Of a stretch of 64,000 nucleotides of DNA, positions 34,465 through 43,036 are shown one piece after another. Both the position numbers and the translations under genes were made by a program. The DNA comes from G965229605 sp965229605 (GTDB lineage Bacteria > Pseudomonadota > Alphaproteobacteria > CBDDJK01): assembly GCA_965229605.1 (NCBI GenBank), contig OZ245892.1, positions 2,663,876 through 2,727,875 on the forward strand, in the 5' to 3' direction. The number at the start of each line of letters is the position of its first letter. Within the stretch, counting starts at the first letter, position 1. Under the pieces are notes generated by a model. It had not been told where the DNA came from. It saw only the letters and a program-made list of their open reading frames with translations, and did no database searches.

Positions 34465-35439
34465 ATGGCAAAATCTTCCCCGGCCTCCTCTTTAAATACA
34501 GCTTCTCCAGATAACGGGCCATTCGGCATCGGGCTGATGCTTTGTGCCTATTTCCTCTTCTCCTTCGTCGATGCCGGGGCAAAATGGCTGGGCGTGCTGG
34601 GCCTCGCAGCTATCCAGCTCGCCTTTATGCGCTATTTCGTGCATTTCGTCATCTCGTCCGGAGTCATGATGCTCCCCAAAAAACCAGACCAGAACAAAGG
34701 AAAACAGAACAAAGCTCAACACTATACCGCCCCACGACTCGCCGATTTCAAAAGTCCCCATATCGGACTAGCCCTCTTGCGCGGGCTGCTGCTGATGGGA
34801 TCAACCGTGATGAACTTCATTGCCGTGCGATACCTGCCCTTGACCCTGACCTCCACCATCCTGTTCTCAGCCCCAATCATGATCTGCTTCCTCTCATGGC
34901 CCCTGCTGGGAGAAAAAGTCGGATGGCTGAGAATGAGCGCTATCCTGCTCGGATTCATCGGCGTCATCGTCGCTATTCGACCACTCGGAGAAAGCTTCCA
35001 CTGGGCGATGAGCCTGTCTTTGATGGCAGCCCTCGGCTTTGCGCTCTACTCCATATTAACCCGAAAACTCGCAGGAAAAGTCCCCGTCGACCTGCTCCAA
35101 TTCTATTCAGGACTGATTGGAAGTCTTATCCTCTTGCCCTTCGCCTTCTGGCAATGGCAGAATCCAGAAACCCTCCTGGATTGGGGAGTCCTCTTGTCGC
35201 TCGGATTCTTCGCCTGGTTCGGTCATCAGCTGCTAACCCATGCGCACGGCTTTGCCCCCGCAAACCTTTTGATGCCTTTTGGCTATTCCTTTATTATTTT
35301 CCTGACCCTCTGGAGTGCGATCCTCTTCAATGAATATCCAGATATCTGGACCATCGCCGGAGCCGTCATTATTGTCGTATCAGGCCTGATCATCTGGTTC
35401 CGCGAGAGGCAGCTTCACAAATCCCACCCTGTTTTATAA
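34465..35439 (+). CDS. EamA/DMT-family transporter
   Basis: A 324-residue inner-membrane protein with ten membrane segments arranged as two EamA repeats. The first has FLFSFVDAGAKWLGVLGLAAIQLAFMRYF; PLTLTSTILFSAPIMICFLSWPLLGEKVG ends with the typical GE+ loop. The second closes with AGAVIIVVSGLIIWFRE. These proteins usually export amino acids or other metabolites, though some import. A polar insert at residues 73-95 is unusual. It ends 10 bases before the DMGDH-like gene and may move a methylamine-type substrate or product for it. Confidence 0.85.
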   Translation: MAKSSPASSLNTASPDNGPFGIGLMLCAYFLFSFVDAGAKWLGVLGLAAIQLAFMRYFVHFVISSGVMMLPKKPDQNKGKQNKAQHYTAPRLADFKSPHIGLALLRGLLLMGSTVMNFIAVRYLPLTLTSTILFSAPIMICFLSWPLLGEKVGWLRMSAILLGFIGVIVAIRPLGESFHWAMSLSLMAALGFALYSILTRKLAGKVPVDLLQFYSGLIGSLILLPFAFWQWQNPETLLDWGVLLSLGFFAWFGHQLLTHAHGFAPANLLMPFGYSFIIFLTLWSAILFNEYPDIWTIAGAVIIVVSGLIIWFRERQLHKSHPVL

Positions 35440-35449
35440 GCGAGTTTTT

Positions 35450-37816
35450 ATGACAAATCTTCCAGGCCATGCATCGGTGGTTGTTATTGGCGGCGGCGTT
35501 ATGGGGGCTTCGACGCTCTATCATCTGGCGCGGATGGGGGTCAGCGATGCGATTCTGCTGGAGGCTCATCAGCTGACCTCTGGCACGACCTGGCATTCCG
35601 CCGCACAGGTGCGGGCTTTGCGGCATTCGCAAAATCTGACCCGGATGATTCGCTATTCGATTGATCTTTATAAGGGCCTGGAGGCTGAAACCGGGCAGGC
35701 AACCGGCTGGATACAGAAGGGGTCTTTATCGATTGCGACCACACCGGATCGCTTGACCCATATCAAGCGGCAGGAGGCTCTGGCGCAGGCCTACGGGGTG
35801 GAGGCCCATTCAATTTCAAAGGACGAGGCTTTGACCCATTGGCCCTTGATGCGCAGCGATGACGTGATCGGCGCGGTTTTTTCGCCGGATGACGGACGGG
35901 TTTCGCCATCAGACCTTTGTGCGGCTTTGGTCAAAGGGGCGAAAGCCAACGGGGCCAAATTATATGAAAACACGGCAGTGACCGGGATTTTAAGCAAGGA
36001 TAACCGGATCACCGGGGTTGAGACTTCAAAAGGGGTGGTGTCTTGTGATGCGGTGGCGGTTTGTGCCGGGCTCTGGTCGCGGAAAGTGGCGGCAATGTCG
36101 GGGGAGGTGGCCCCGCTTTATCCGTGCGAGCATTTTTACCTGCTGACCCGGCCGGTTGAGGGCATTTCCGGTAATCTGCCAACCCTGTCGGACCATGACA
36201 GCCATCTTTATATAAGGGATGATTCGGGCGGGCTGCTGGTTGGCTGTTTTGAGCCGTTGGGCAAGCCGATTGACCCTGACCAGCTTGGCGAGGATTTTTC
36301 GTTTGGTCTTTTGCCAGAGGACTGGAACCATTTTGCCCCGATGATGGAGTTGGCTTTGCACCGCTTACCGGCACTGGAAACCGCAGAGGTTAAAATGCTG
36401 CTCAACGGGCCAGAGAGTTTTACCCCGGACGGGGCCTTTATGCTGGGAGAAACCGCTGAAACACGGGGGCTTTTTCTGGGCTGCGGGATGAATTCGGTCG
36501 GCGTGGCTTCGGCAGGCGGAGCCGGGATGAATCTGGCGCATCAAATTATCCATGGGCGGATGACCTGTGATCTGCATGAGCTTGATCCCATGCGTTTTGC
36601 GCCGGTTTTTAATTCGCTGGAACATCTGGTGGCGCGGGTGCCGGAGGTCCTGGGCACCCATTACGAGATTGCTTATCCGGGACGGCAGTTTGCCTCTGCC
36701 CGTCATTTACGGGCTTTGCCGCTTGAGCCAGCCCATAGGTCCGATCAGGCCCATTTTGGCCAGGTTTTTGGCTTTGAACGCCCGCTTTATTTTGGCAAAA
36801 CCCGGGAGCCGCAGCTGAGGTTCGGGAAGCCGGACTGGTTTGATGCGGTTAAAAGCGAGGTGATGGCGGCCCATAAAAAGGCGGCTTTGTTTGATTCCTC
36901 CAGCTTTGGGAAAATAGAAATTTCGGGCCCGGATGCCGAGGCTTTTCTTTTATATATCTGCGCCGGGTTTGTTAACCGTCCGCCGGGATCGGTGATTTAT
37001 TCGGCTATATTGAACGAGACCGGGACCTTTGAGGCCGATGTGATCCTCCAGCGGTTGGAGACAACGCATTACCGGATGTTTAGCGGCAGTGCTTCCATTC
37101 GCCGGGATCTGGCCTGGCTTCGCCGTCATGCCGAGGGGTATCAGGTCGAGATAAAGGATGTCAGCGAGGAACTGGCAGTGATTGGCCTGATGGGGCCGGA
37201 AACTGGCAAGCTGGCGCGGGAGCTTGGGGCCGATGATCTTGCGGGCATAGGTTATTTCAAACATTCGGAGGTCACCATCAAGGGGATTTCGGTGCGGGCG
37301 GCCCGGCTAAGTTATGTTGGCGAGGCGGGGTGGGAACTAACCTGCGCTAGCGATCAAGCGTTAGAGCTTTACGGGTATTTACGGGCGGCAGGGGCGCAGC
37401 CTGCGGGTCTTTACGCCCAGACCTCGATGCGGATAGAGAAGGCTTTTCGGGCGATGGGGCATGAGCTTGATGGTGATATCAGCCCGCTGGAGGCCGGGCT
37501 TGACAAGATGGTCCGTTCATCTGGCGGTTTTATCGGCGCGGAAGCCCTGAACCTGCGCCGAAAAGAAACCAATATGACGAAAGTGCAAAGTCTGGTGTTT
37601 GAAGATGAAAGCGCGGTGCCGATTGGTCACGAGCCCGTTTATCAAGCGGGCAAGATTATCGGGCAGACGAGTTCTTGTGCCTTTGGTTATCGGGTTGGCA
37701 AGCCGGTTGCGCTGGCGGTTTTGAAAGCCCCTGATATCAAGGCGCGAATATCTGTGAATATTGCCGGAACATTTTATGATGTGCGGATGGTTGATGGGCC
37801 TTTATTTCCGGGCTAG
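35450..37816 (+). CDS. FAD-dependent dimethylglycine/sarcosine dehydrogenase-like protein
   Basis: A 788-residue two-part flavoprotein. The N-terminal DAO domain starts with VVVIGGGVMGASTLYHLARMG and contains TSGTTWHSAAQVRALRHSQN, the segment that in DMGDH relatives carries the flavinylated His. A middle FAO_M-like linker follows near residues 385-430. The C-terminal half is a GcvT folate-binding domain (SSFGKIEISGPDAEAFL, YVGEAGWELTCA, GLYAQTSMRIEKAFRAMGHELDGDISPLEAGL). Such enzymes demethylate N-methylated amino acids and pass the one-carbon unit to tetrahydrofolate. The exact substrate is uncertain. It is flanked by a transporter and an acyl-CoA dehydrogenase. Confidence 0.88.
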   Translation: MTNLPGHASVVVIGGGVMGASTLYHLARMGVSDAILLEAHQLTSGTTWHSAAQVRALRHSQNLTRMIRYSIDLYKGLEAETGQATGWIQKGSLSIATTPDRLTHIKRQEALAQAYGVEAHSISKDEALTHWPLMRSDDVIGAVFSPDDGRVSPSDLCAALVKGAKANGAKLYENTAVTGILSKDNRITGVETSKGVVSCDAVAVCAGLWSRKVAAMSGEVAPLYPCEHFYLLTRPVEGISGNLPTLSDHDSHLYIRDDSGGLLVGCFEPLGKPIDPDQLGEDFSFGLLPEDWNHFAPMMELALHRLPALETAEVKMLLNGPESFTPDGAFMLGETAETRGLFLGCGMNSVGVASAGGAGMNLAHQIIHGRMTCDLHELDPMRFAPVFNSLEHLVARVPEVLGTHYEIAYPGRQFASARHLRALPLEPAHRSDQAHFGQVFGFERPLYFGKTREPQLRFGKPDWFDAVKSEVMAAHKKAALFDSSSFGKIEISGPDAEAFLLYICAGFVNRPPGSVIYSAILNETGTFEADVILQRLETTHYRMFSGSASIRRDLAWLRRHAEGYQVEIKDVSEELAVIGLMGPETGKLARELGADDLAGIGYFKHSEVTIKGISVRAARLSYVGEAGWELTCASDQALELYGYLRAAGAQPAGLYAQTSMRIEKAFRAMGHELDGDISPLEAGLDKMVRSSGGFIGAEALNLRRKETNMTKVQSLVFEDESAVPIGHEPVYQAGKIIGQTSSCAFGYRVGKPVALAVLKAPDIKARISVNIAGTFYDVRMVDGPLFPG

Positions 37817-37867
37817 TTTAGAGAACCCATCATAACGAGTGACCATAACGAATAAGAAGGGTTGAAC

Positions 37868-39046
37868 ATGGAATTTTCGCTTTCAGAGGAGCAACGGGCG
37901 ATTCAGGATATGGCGCGCCGGTTTGCGGCAGAGGAATTGGCCCCGCATGCGGCGACCTGGGATGCGGAGAAAATCTTCCCGGTCGAGGCCTTGCGCAAAG
38001 CGGCATCACTGGGGTTTGCCGGGTTGCTGGGCAGTGCCGATTATGGCGGGTCAGAGCTGGGTCGCTTTGAAGGCGCGCTGGTTTTTGAAGCCCTGGCGAG
38101 CGGTTGCACCACGACCTCGGCCTATCTGTCGATTCATAATATGGTTGGCTATCTGATTGAGTCTTTTGGCTCAGAGGCACAAAAAAGCCGGTTTCTGCCG
38201 GACCTTTATACGATGGATAAATTTTCGGCCTATTGTCTGACCGAGCCGGGCCATGGGTCGGATGCGGCCAATCTTCAAACCCGGGCTGAAAAGCAAAGCG
38301 ATGGCAGCTATCTTTTAAACGGCGGCAAGGCCTTTATTTCTGGCGGCGGGCGGGCTGATCTTTATCTGGTGATGGCCCGCAGTGGCGGGCCGGGTGCAGA
38401 CGGGGTGTCCTGTTTTATGGTTGAAGCCGGGCAGGAAGGATTAAGTTTTGGCGCCCAGGAGCGCAAACTCGGCTGGAATGCCCAGCCAACTGCGATGGTG
38501 CTTTTTGAAAATTGCCGGGTGTTGGCTGAAAACCGGCTGGGAGACGAAGGCGAGGGTTTTAAAATTGCCATGCGCGGACTGGATGGCGGGCGAGTCAATA
38601 TTGCGGCCTGTTCGGTTGGCACGGCTGATGCCGCGCTGGAGGCCTCCCGCACCTATATGGTGGAGCGCAAGCAATTCGGACGGCGGCTGGCGGACTTTCA
38701 GGCCCTGCAATTCCGGCTGGCTGATATGGCGACTCAGCTGGAGGCCGCACGGCTGATGACCTATCGCGCCGCCTGGGCAGCGGATGTAGAGGGGGATGCT
38801 TCAAAAGATGAGGCGGAACAAGACACAGATAAAACCATGCTCGCCGCCATGGCCAAACGTTTTGCCACCGATGCCGGATTCGATATCTGCAATCAGGCCT
38901 TGCAGCTGCACGGCGGCTATGGCTATTTGCAGGACTTCCCGCTTGAACGCTATTTGCGCGATAACCGCGTCCATATGATTCTCGAAGGCACCAACGAAAT
39001 TATGCGCTTGATTATTGCCCGCCACCTCCTCAATGAAAATAAATAA
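37868..39046 (+). CDS. Acyl-CoA dehydrogenase (isobutyryl-CoA dehydrogenase-like)
   Basis: A 392-residue flavoenzyme of the ACAD fold. Signatures are YCLTEPGHGSDAANLQTRAEK (FAD and substrate contact), RKQFGRRLADFQALQFRLADMA, and LHGGYGYLQDFPLERYLRD with the catalytic Glu in ILEGTNEIMR. The pattern suits short branched-chain substrates such as isobutyryl-CoA. An acidic insert (DVEGDASKDEAEQDTD) near residue 305 is unusual. ATG 37868 has AGAAGG before it; the earlier TTG is rejected. It is followed by an overlapping small membrane-protein gene. Confidence 0.88.
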   Translation: MEFSLSEEQRAIQDMARRFAAEELAPHAATWDAEKIFPVEALRKAASLGFAGLLGSADYGGSELGRFEGALVFEALASGCTTTSAYLSIHNMVGYLIESFGSEAQKSRFLPDLYTMDKFSAYCLTEPGHGSDAANLQTRAEKQSDGSYLLNGGKAFISGGGRADLYLVMARSGGPGADGVSCFMVEAGQEGLSFGAQERKLGWNAQPTAMVLFENCRVLAENRLGDEGEGFKIAMRGLDGGRVNIAACSVGTADAALEASRTYMVERKQFGRRLADFQALQFRLADMATQLEAARLMTYRAAWAADVEGDASKDEAEQDTDKTMLAAMAKRFATDAGFDICNQALQLHGGYGYLQDFPLERYLRDNRVHMILEGTNEIMRLIIARHLLNENK

Positions 39047-39275
39047 ACAAAAGGGGCTGGGAAAGGGCTTGGAATGGTTCGGGGTGGTCACCGCCATCCT
39101 CTATTCGCTGCTGGTGGCCTCCAACACCGGGTCCGAATTTATCGGCTTCGCCCTGCTTATGATCTCGGCCTTTTCGATTGGACTCTGGGCCTATCTCGGG
39201 AAACATCGCGGCATCTTCCTGCTGCAATTCTTCTATGCAGTCGCCGCCCTGATCGGTCTTGTCAGGTGGTTCTAA
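39033..39275 (+). CDS. Small membrane protein of unknown function
   Basis: An 80-residue protein with three hydrophobic segments (FGVVTAILYSLLVASNTGSE; FIGFALLMISAFSIGLWAYL; GIFLLQFFYAVAALIGLVRW). It overlaps the last 14 bases of the acyl-CoA dehydrogenase gene and has no ribosome site of its own, so translation must depend on coupling. I do not recognise the family. The codon use is like that of its neighbours and the hydrophobic pattern is regular, so I take it as real. Confidence 0.6.
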   Translation: MKINKQKGLGKGLEWFGVVTAILYSLLVASNTGSEFIGFALLMISAFSIGLWAYLGKHRGIFLLQFFYAVAALIGLVRWF

Positions 39276-39291
39276 CCAAAGCGACTATGAT

Positions 39292-40005
39292 ATGAAAATC
39301 GGATTTGAAGTCAAAAATTTTACCCCGCCACCCCGGCCAAAAGACCTCTCTTTGTCCGGCGCACAGGTTGATCTTGTGCCCTTGCGGGCCGACCTTTTTG
39401 GCAAAGACCTCTATGATGCCTATGCACTGGATACGGCAGGCATAAACTGGACCTATCTGGTCTATGGACCCTACCCAAACCTTGAAGCCTATCTGGACTG
39501 GGTGCGCTCGGTCGAAGGCGGAGACGATCCCTGCTTCTTTGCCGTCATCCCCAAAAATCACAAAAAAGCTGCCGGAATCGCCAGCTATCTGCGGATTAAC
39601 CCCGAAGCCGGGTCAATCGAAGTCGGACATCTCCATTTCTCCCCCATCCTGCAAGCCACCAATGCGTCAACCGAAGCCATGTTCCTGATGATGCAATGGG
39701 CCTTTGACAATGGCTATCGACGCTATGAATGGAAATGTAACGCCTTGAATCAACGCTCCCGCAAAGCCGCACAAAGGCTTGGTTTTTCCTATGAAGGCGT
39801 TTTCAGACAGGCCCTGGTCTCCAAGGGAAGAAACCGCGATACCGCCTGGTTCGCCATCATTGATCAGGAATGGCCCGCCCTCAAAAATTGCTTCACGCAA
39901 TTCCTCTCCCCCGAAAATTTTGACGAAAAAAACCAGCCAAAGGTCGCACTTTCTTCTTTGACCCGACCTTTGCTTTATAAGGAAGACAGTTTTGAAGGAA
40001 CGTAA
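39292..40005 (+). CDS. GNAT-family N-acetyltransferase (RimJ/RimL-like)
   Basis: A 237-residue protein. Features are VDLVPLRADLFGKDLYDAY, an acceptor region NWTYLVYGPYPNLEAYLDWV, and the acetyl-CoA part IEVGHLHFSPILQATNASTEAMFLMMQWAFDNGYRRYEWKCNALNQRSRKAAQRLGFSYEGVFRQ in short pieces, which is the RimL-type arrangement. Similar proteins acetylate protein N termini or amino-acid-like small molecules. The upstream in-frame GTG/ATG alternatives at 39259 are less likely than ATG 39292. The next acetyltransferase gene overlaps its end by 14 bases. Confidence 0.82.
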   Translation: MKIGFEVKNFTPPPRPKDLSLSGAQVDLVPLRADLFGKDLYDAYALDTAGINWTYLVYGPYPNLEAYLDWVRSVEGGDDPCFFAVIPKNHKKAAGIASYLRINPEAGSIEVGHLHFSPILQATNASTEAMFLMMQWAFDNGYRRYEWKCNALNQRSRKAAQRLGFSYEGVFRQALVSKGRNRDTAWFAIIDQEWPALKNCFTQFLSPENFDEKNQPKVALSSLTRPLLYKEDSFEGT

Positions 40006-40468
40006 GCAGGATATAGAAATCCGCCCGCTGAAAGGCCAGGAAGCTGATGGTTTGATTGCCGCCTCCACCGCTTATATGGAGCGGCTATATCCCGCCGAAA
40101 GCAACCATCTGACCGGGCTGGAGGAATTGATGGGGGATAGCGGCTATTTTCTGGGGGCTTTCACGCAACAGCAGGCGGTTGGTTGCGCGGCGTTGTTATT
40201 TCATAACACCCGACCGCCCTATGCCGAAATCAAGCGTCTTTTTGTGCTGGACGACTGGCGCGGCAAAGGCATTGCAAAGCGGCTGATGCAGGAACTTGAA
40301 GACCATGCAAGAAGCCTCGGTTATATAATTTTACGATTGGAAACAGGGATTTACCAGCCAGAGTCTATCGCCCTTTACCAGCGCATGGGCTATGAACGCA
40401 TCGACCCCTTTGGCGATTATCCCGATGACCCGCTCAGCCTTTATATGGAAAAGCAGCTTGCGTCATAG
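39992..40468 (+). CDS. GNAT-family N-acetyltransferase (TTG start)
   Basis: A 158-residue acetyltransferase with the acetyl-CoA motif KRLFVLDDWRGKGIAKRLMQELEDHARSLGY and the C-terminal PESIALYQRMGYERIDPFGDYPDDPLSLYMEK, typical of the PaiA/YsnE-like group. The best start is TTG 39992: AAGGAAG lies eight bases before it, while the first in-frame ATG is 28 codons inside the fold. It overlaps the preceding GNAT gene by 14 bases, so both are probably made together. The substrate is unknown. Confidence 0.82.
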   Translation: MKERKQDIEIRPLKGQEADGLIAASTAYMERLYPAESNHLTGLEELMGDSGYFLGAFTQQQAVGCAALLFHNTRPPYAEIKRLFVLDDWRGKGIAKRLMQELEDHARSLGYIILRLETGIYQPESIALYQRMGYERIDPFGDYPDDPLSLYMEKQLAS

Positions 40469-40541
40469 AAAGAAAAGTCCATAATAGGTTAAAGTTTGTT
40501 TGTAAGATTAAATAAGGTTTTTCACTTAAACGGAGGGAAAA

Positions 40542-41654
40542 ATGACCACAAAAACTTCATTCAAAGTCCCGTCACGCCGCCAGCTTTTGACCGGCGGGGT
40601 TGTTGCCGGGGCCAGTGTTTTGGCGGCACCAGCGATAGGCACCGCCGCCGGACATACCACCAGCTGGAAAGTCCAGACATCCTGGCCCGGCGGGCAGGGA
40701 TTGCAGATTTTTAAAGACTGGTGCGCCACCATCATTGAAAAAACCGGTGGCGAGCTTGAATTTGTGCCTTTCGGGGCGCAGGACGTTGTTGGCGACTTCC
40801 AGCTTTTTGATGCGGTTAAAAACGGTGTCTTGCAGGCCATGAACCCGTTCACCATCTATTGGGCCGGGCGGATGCCAGCTGCGGTCTTCCTGACCTCCTA
40901 TCCGCTGGGTTTGCGGGTGCCGCATGAATGGGATGTCTTCTATTATGGCCTTGGCGGGCTTGAAATCGCACGCGAGCTTTTTGCCCGTGAAGGAATGCAT
41001 TATGTCGGCCCGATTCATCATGGCCCGAATATCATTCACTCCAAAGTGCCGATTCGCACGATTGACGATTTTGCCGGACGCAAAATGCGCTTGCCGGGTG
41101 GTATGGTTGCTGAAGTCTTCCAGGCTCTTGGCGCGAAAACCACCCTGCTGCCGGGATCAGAAATTTTCCCGGCCCTTGAAAAAGGCACGATTGACGTGGC
41201 TGATTATGTCGGTCCGGCAGTCAATTACGCGCTGGGCTTTAGCCAGGTGACCAAATATATCTCCATGGGCCCGCCCGGGATGATGTCGCTTTATCAGCCG
41301 GTTGACTTGATGGATCTGACCGTCGGCATGGAACCCTGGAACGAATTATCGCCTGAAATGAAGCAGTTTGTTGAAATGGAGGTCAAAGCCTATTCCATTC
41401 ACCATCATGCTGAAATTCAGAAAGCCGATCAGGCGGCTTGGGGCAAGTTTGAAGAGGATGGCACCGAAGTCACCCGCCTTGGCGAAGATGATGTCGCGGC
41501 GATGACTGAAGTTGCGGTTCCTCGCTGGTTTGCCTGGGCCAACAAGGACAAGGATGCAGCACGAGTCTTCAAGATTCAGCTGGATTATATGATGTCCGGT
41601 TCGCTTGGCTATGTGACCGAGGATATGATTGCTGATCAAACGCTTAATATGTAG
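40542..41654 (+). CDS. TRAP transporter substrate-binding protein with Tat signal
   Basis: A 370-residue receptor exported folded: the leader has the twin-arginine motif SRRQLLTGGVVAGASVLAAPAIG. The mature part resembles TakP-type receptors of 2-oxo acids: SWKVQTSWPGGQGLQIFKDW, the segment LPGGMVAEVFQALGAKTTLLPGSEIFPALEKGTID, and Arg in RKMRLPGG that usually contacts the carboxylate. A strong ribosome site (GGAGGG) precedes the ATG. It is followed by a long hairpin and the two permease genes. An organic or oxo acid is the likely ligand. Confidence 0.88.
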   Translation: MTTKTSFKVPSRRQLLTGGVVAGASVLAAPAIGTAAGHTTSWKVQTSWPGGQGLQIFKDWCATIIEKTGGELEFVPFGAQDVVGDFQLFDAVKNGVLQAMNPFTIYWAGRMPAAVFLTSYPLGLRVPHEWDVFYYGLGGLEIARELFAREGMHYVGPIHHGPNIIHSKVPIRTIDDFAGRKMRLPGGMVAEVFQALGAKTTLLPGSEIFPALEKGTIDVADYVGPAVNYALGFSQVTKYISMGPPGMMSLYQPVDLMDLTVGMEPWNELSPEMKQFVEMEVKAYSIHHHAEIQKADQAAWGKFEEDGTEVTRLGEDDVAAMTEVAVPRWFAWANKDKDAARVFKIQLDYMMSGSLGYVTEDMIADQTLNM

Positions 41655-41664
41655 TTTTTGATCC

Positions 41665-41712
41665 CCTGCGCTTCTTGTGGTCCCGGGTTTTTGGGGTGCC
41701 AAGAAGCGCAGG
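41665..41712 (+). promoter_or_regulatory. Long hairpin between TRAP receptor and permease genes
   Basis: CCTGCGCTTCTT (41665-41676) is the exact complement of AAGAAGCGCAGG (41701-41712), with a 24-base loop. No T tract follows, so it is more likely an mRNA-stabilising or RNase-processing hairpin than a terminator. Confidence 0.7.
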
Positions 41713-41743
41713 CTTGCTCCCGGCGCGTATAAAAGGATATTAG

Positions 41744-43006
41744 ATGCCCGGAATATCGTTTGTTTTGCCGCACTGGATCTATTGGCTGGGGCTTTTGCTG
41801 TTTCCTGTCGTGGCGATGATTCTGGCCCGAAAAACCCGCCTTGCAACACAATTACAAGCAACACAGGCAAACATATCAAAGCCCGCCTATCCTTTACAAC
41901 TAAGCTATTTTATCTGGCTGGTTGGCGGTTTTCTGGGGTTGCACCGCTTTTATCTGAAAAGCCTGCTTGGTTTTCTCTATCTGCCGCTTTTTTTATTTAT
42001 CCTTTATGCCACCGGGCAGGACCGGGTGGCGCGGGTTGAACTTTCCAACGCCACCAATCAGGTCGAGCTCCAGGAAAAGACCCGGCTGCGCCACGAAAAA
42101 TCAATCGAACGTTCCAGCGCAAAGATTGAAAAATCGCAGTCGGCCCTGCAAAATCCTGATTTGCCTGACGCCTCCAAATCGCGGCACACACGAACGATTG
42201 AACGCGAAGAACAGAAGATTGAAAAATCTGAACAGGCGATTGCTGAATCTACAACCACCCAGCAAAGCGCAAGCGAACAGGCTGAACGTTACGCAAACCT
42301 GCGCACAGTCTGGCAAAATGCCAGTCTTTACAGTTTTTTAGCCCTTGTCGCCTTTTTGCTGTTTGACCTGTTCCGTATCCCGAAACTTTCTCAACATGCC
42401 CAAAAAAAGCTGGAGCAAAAGCCGGAAAGCCACCCCGAAGCGGGCGAAGATTCCGCCGAAACTGATCAGGAAGAAAGCGAACTCAAACCCGGCTCCGGTC
42501 TCCTTGGCAAAATCGACCAGCTCACCCTCTGGACCGGCGAATTCGTTGCTTTCTGGTCGGTGATCGCCGTCTTTGTCTATTATTATGAAGTGATCGCCCG
42601 CTATATGTTCAATTCGCCTTCCAACTGGGCCCATGAGTCCATGTTTATCATGTTCGGAATGCAATATCTTGTCGCCGGGGCCTATGCGATGCTCAGCGAA
42701 AGCCATGTCCGGGTCGATATCTTTTACGCCCGCTTTTCACGGCGCGGCAAAGCTCTGGTCGATCTGCTGACCTCGGTGTTTTTCTTTATCTTTGCCGGGA
42801 CGCTCTTTGTCACCGGCTGGATTTTCGCTGCCGATTCAATCGGGGTCTGGGAAGTCTCCTTTACCGAATGGGGCATTCAATATTGGCCGGTCAAATGCAC
42901 GCTGGTGCTGGGCGGGGCCTTGCTGCTTTTGCAAGGCGGGGCGCGTTTCTGCCGCGATTTTGTCCTTGTCTTTGGGCCGGAACCGCAAGAAGCAAAAACA
43001 GCCTGA
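41744..43006 (+). CDS. TRAP small permease fused to a TM2-like and coiled-coil N terminus
   Basis: A 420-residue protein about twice the normal DctQ length. Residues 1-95 hold membrane segments and the TM2-like motif LVGGFLGLHRFYLKSLLGF. Residues 100-185 are a charged coiled coil with a repeated pattern (ERSSAKIEKSQSAL; EREEQKIEKSEQAI). A further membrane segment and an acidic linker follow. Residues 235-415 are an ordinary DctQ domain (YYYEVIARYMFNSPSNWAHE; SHVRVDIFYARFS). Because all is one open frame with one ribosome site (AAAAGGA), the fusion is genuine in this sequence. Its front half may add an assembly or sensing role. Confidence 0.85.
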   Translation: MPGISFVLPHWIYWLGLLLFPVVAMILARKTRLATQLQATQANISKPAYPLQLSYFIWLVGGFLGLHRFYLKSLLGFLYLPLFLFILYATGQDRVARVELSNATNQVELQEKTRLRHEKSIERSSAKIEKSQSALQNPDLPDASKSRHTRTIEREEQKIEKSEQAIAESTTTQQSASEQAERYANLRTVWQNASLYSFLALVAFLLFDLFRIPKLSQHAQKKLEQKPESHPEAGEDSAETDQEESELKPGSGLLGKIDQLTLWTGEFVAFWSVIAVFVYYYEVIARYMFNSPSNWAHESMFIMFGMQYLVAGAYAMLSESHVRVDIFYARFSRRGKALVDLLTSVFFFIFAGTLFVTGWIFAADSIGVWEVSFTEWGIQYWPVKCTLVLGGALLLLQGGARFCRDFVLVFGPEPQEAKTA

Positions 43007-43036
43007 ATAAAGCGATCAACATAAAGCGGAAACTAA

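Noticed and set aside
36009..36374. Long minus-strand frames opposite the DMGDH-like gene
   Set aside because: Arginine- and proline-rich shadow translations typical of the reverse strand of a real gene.
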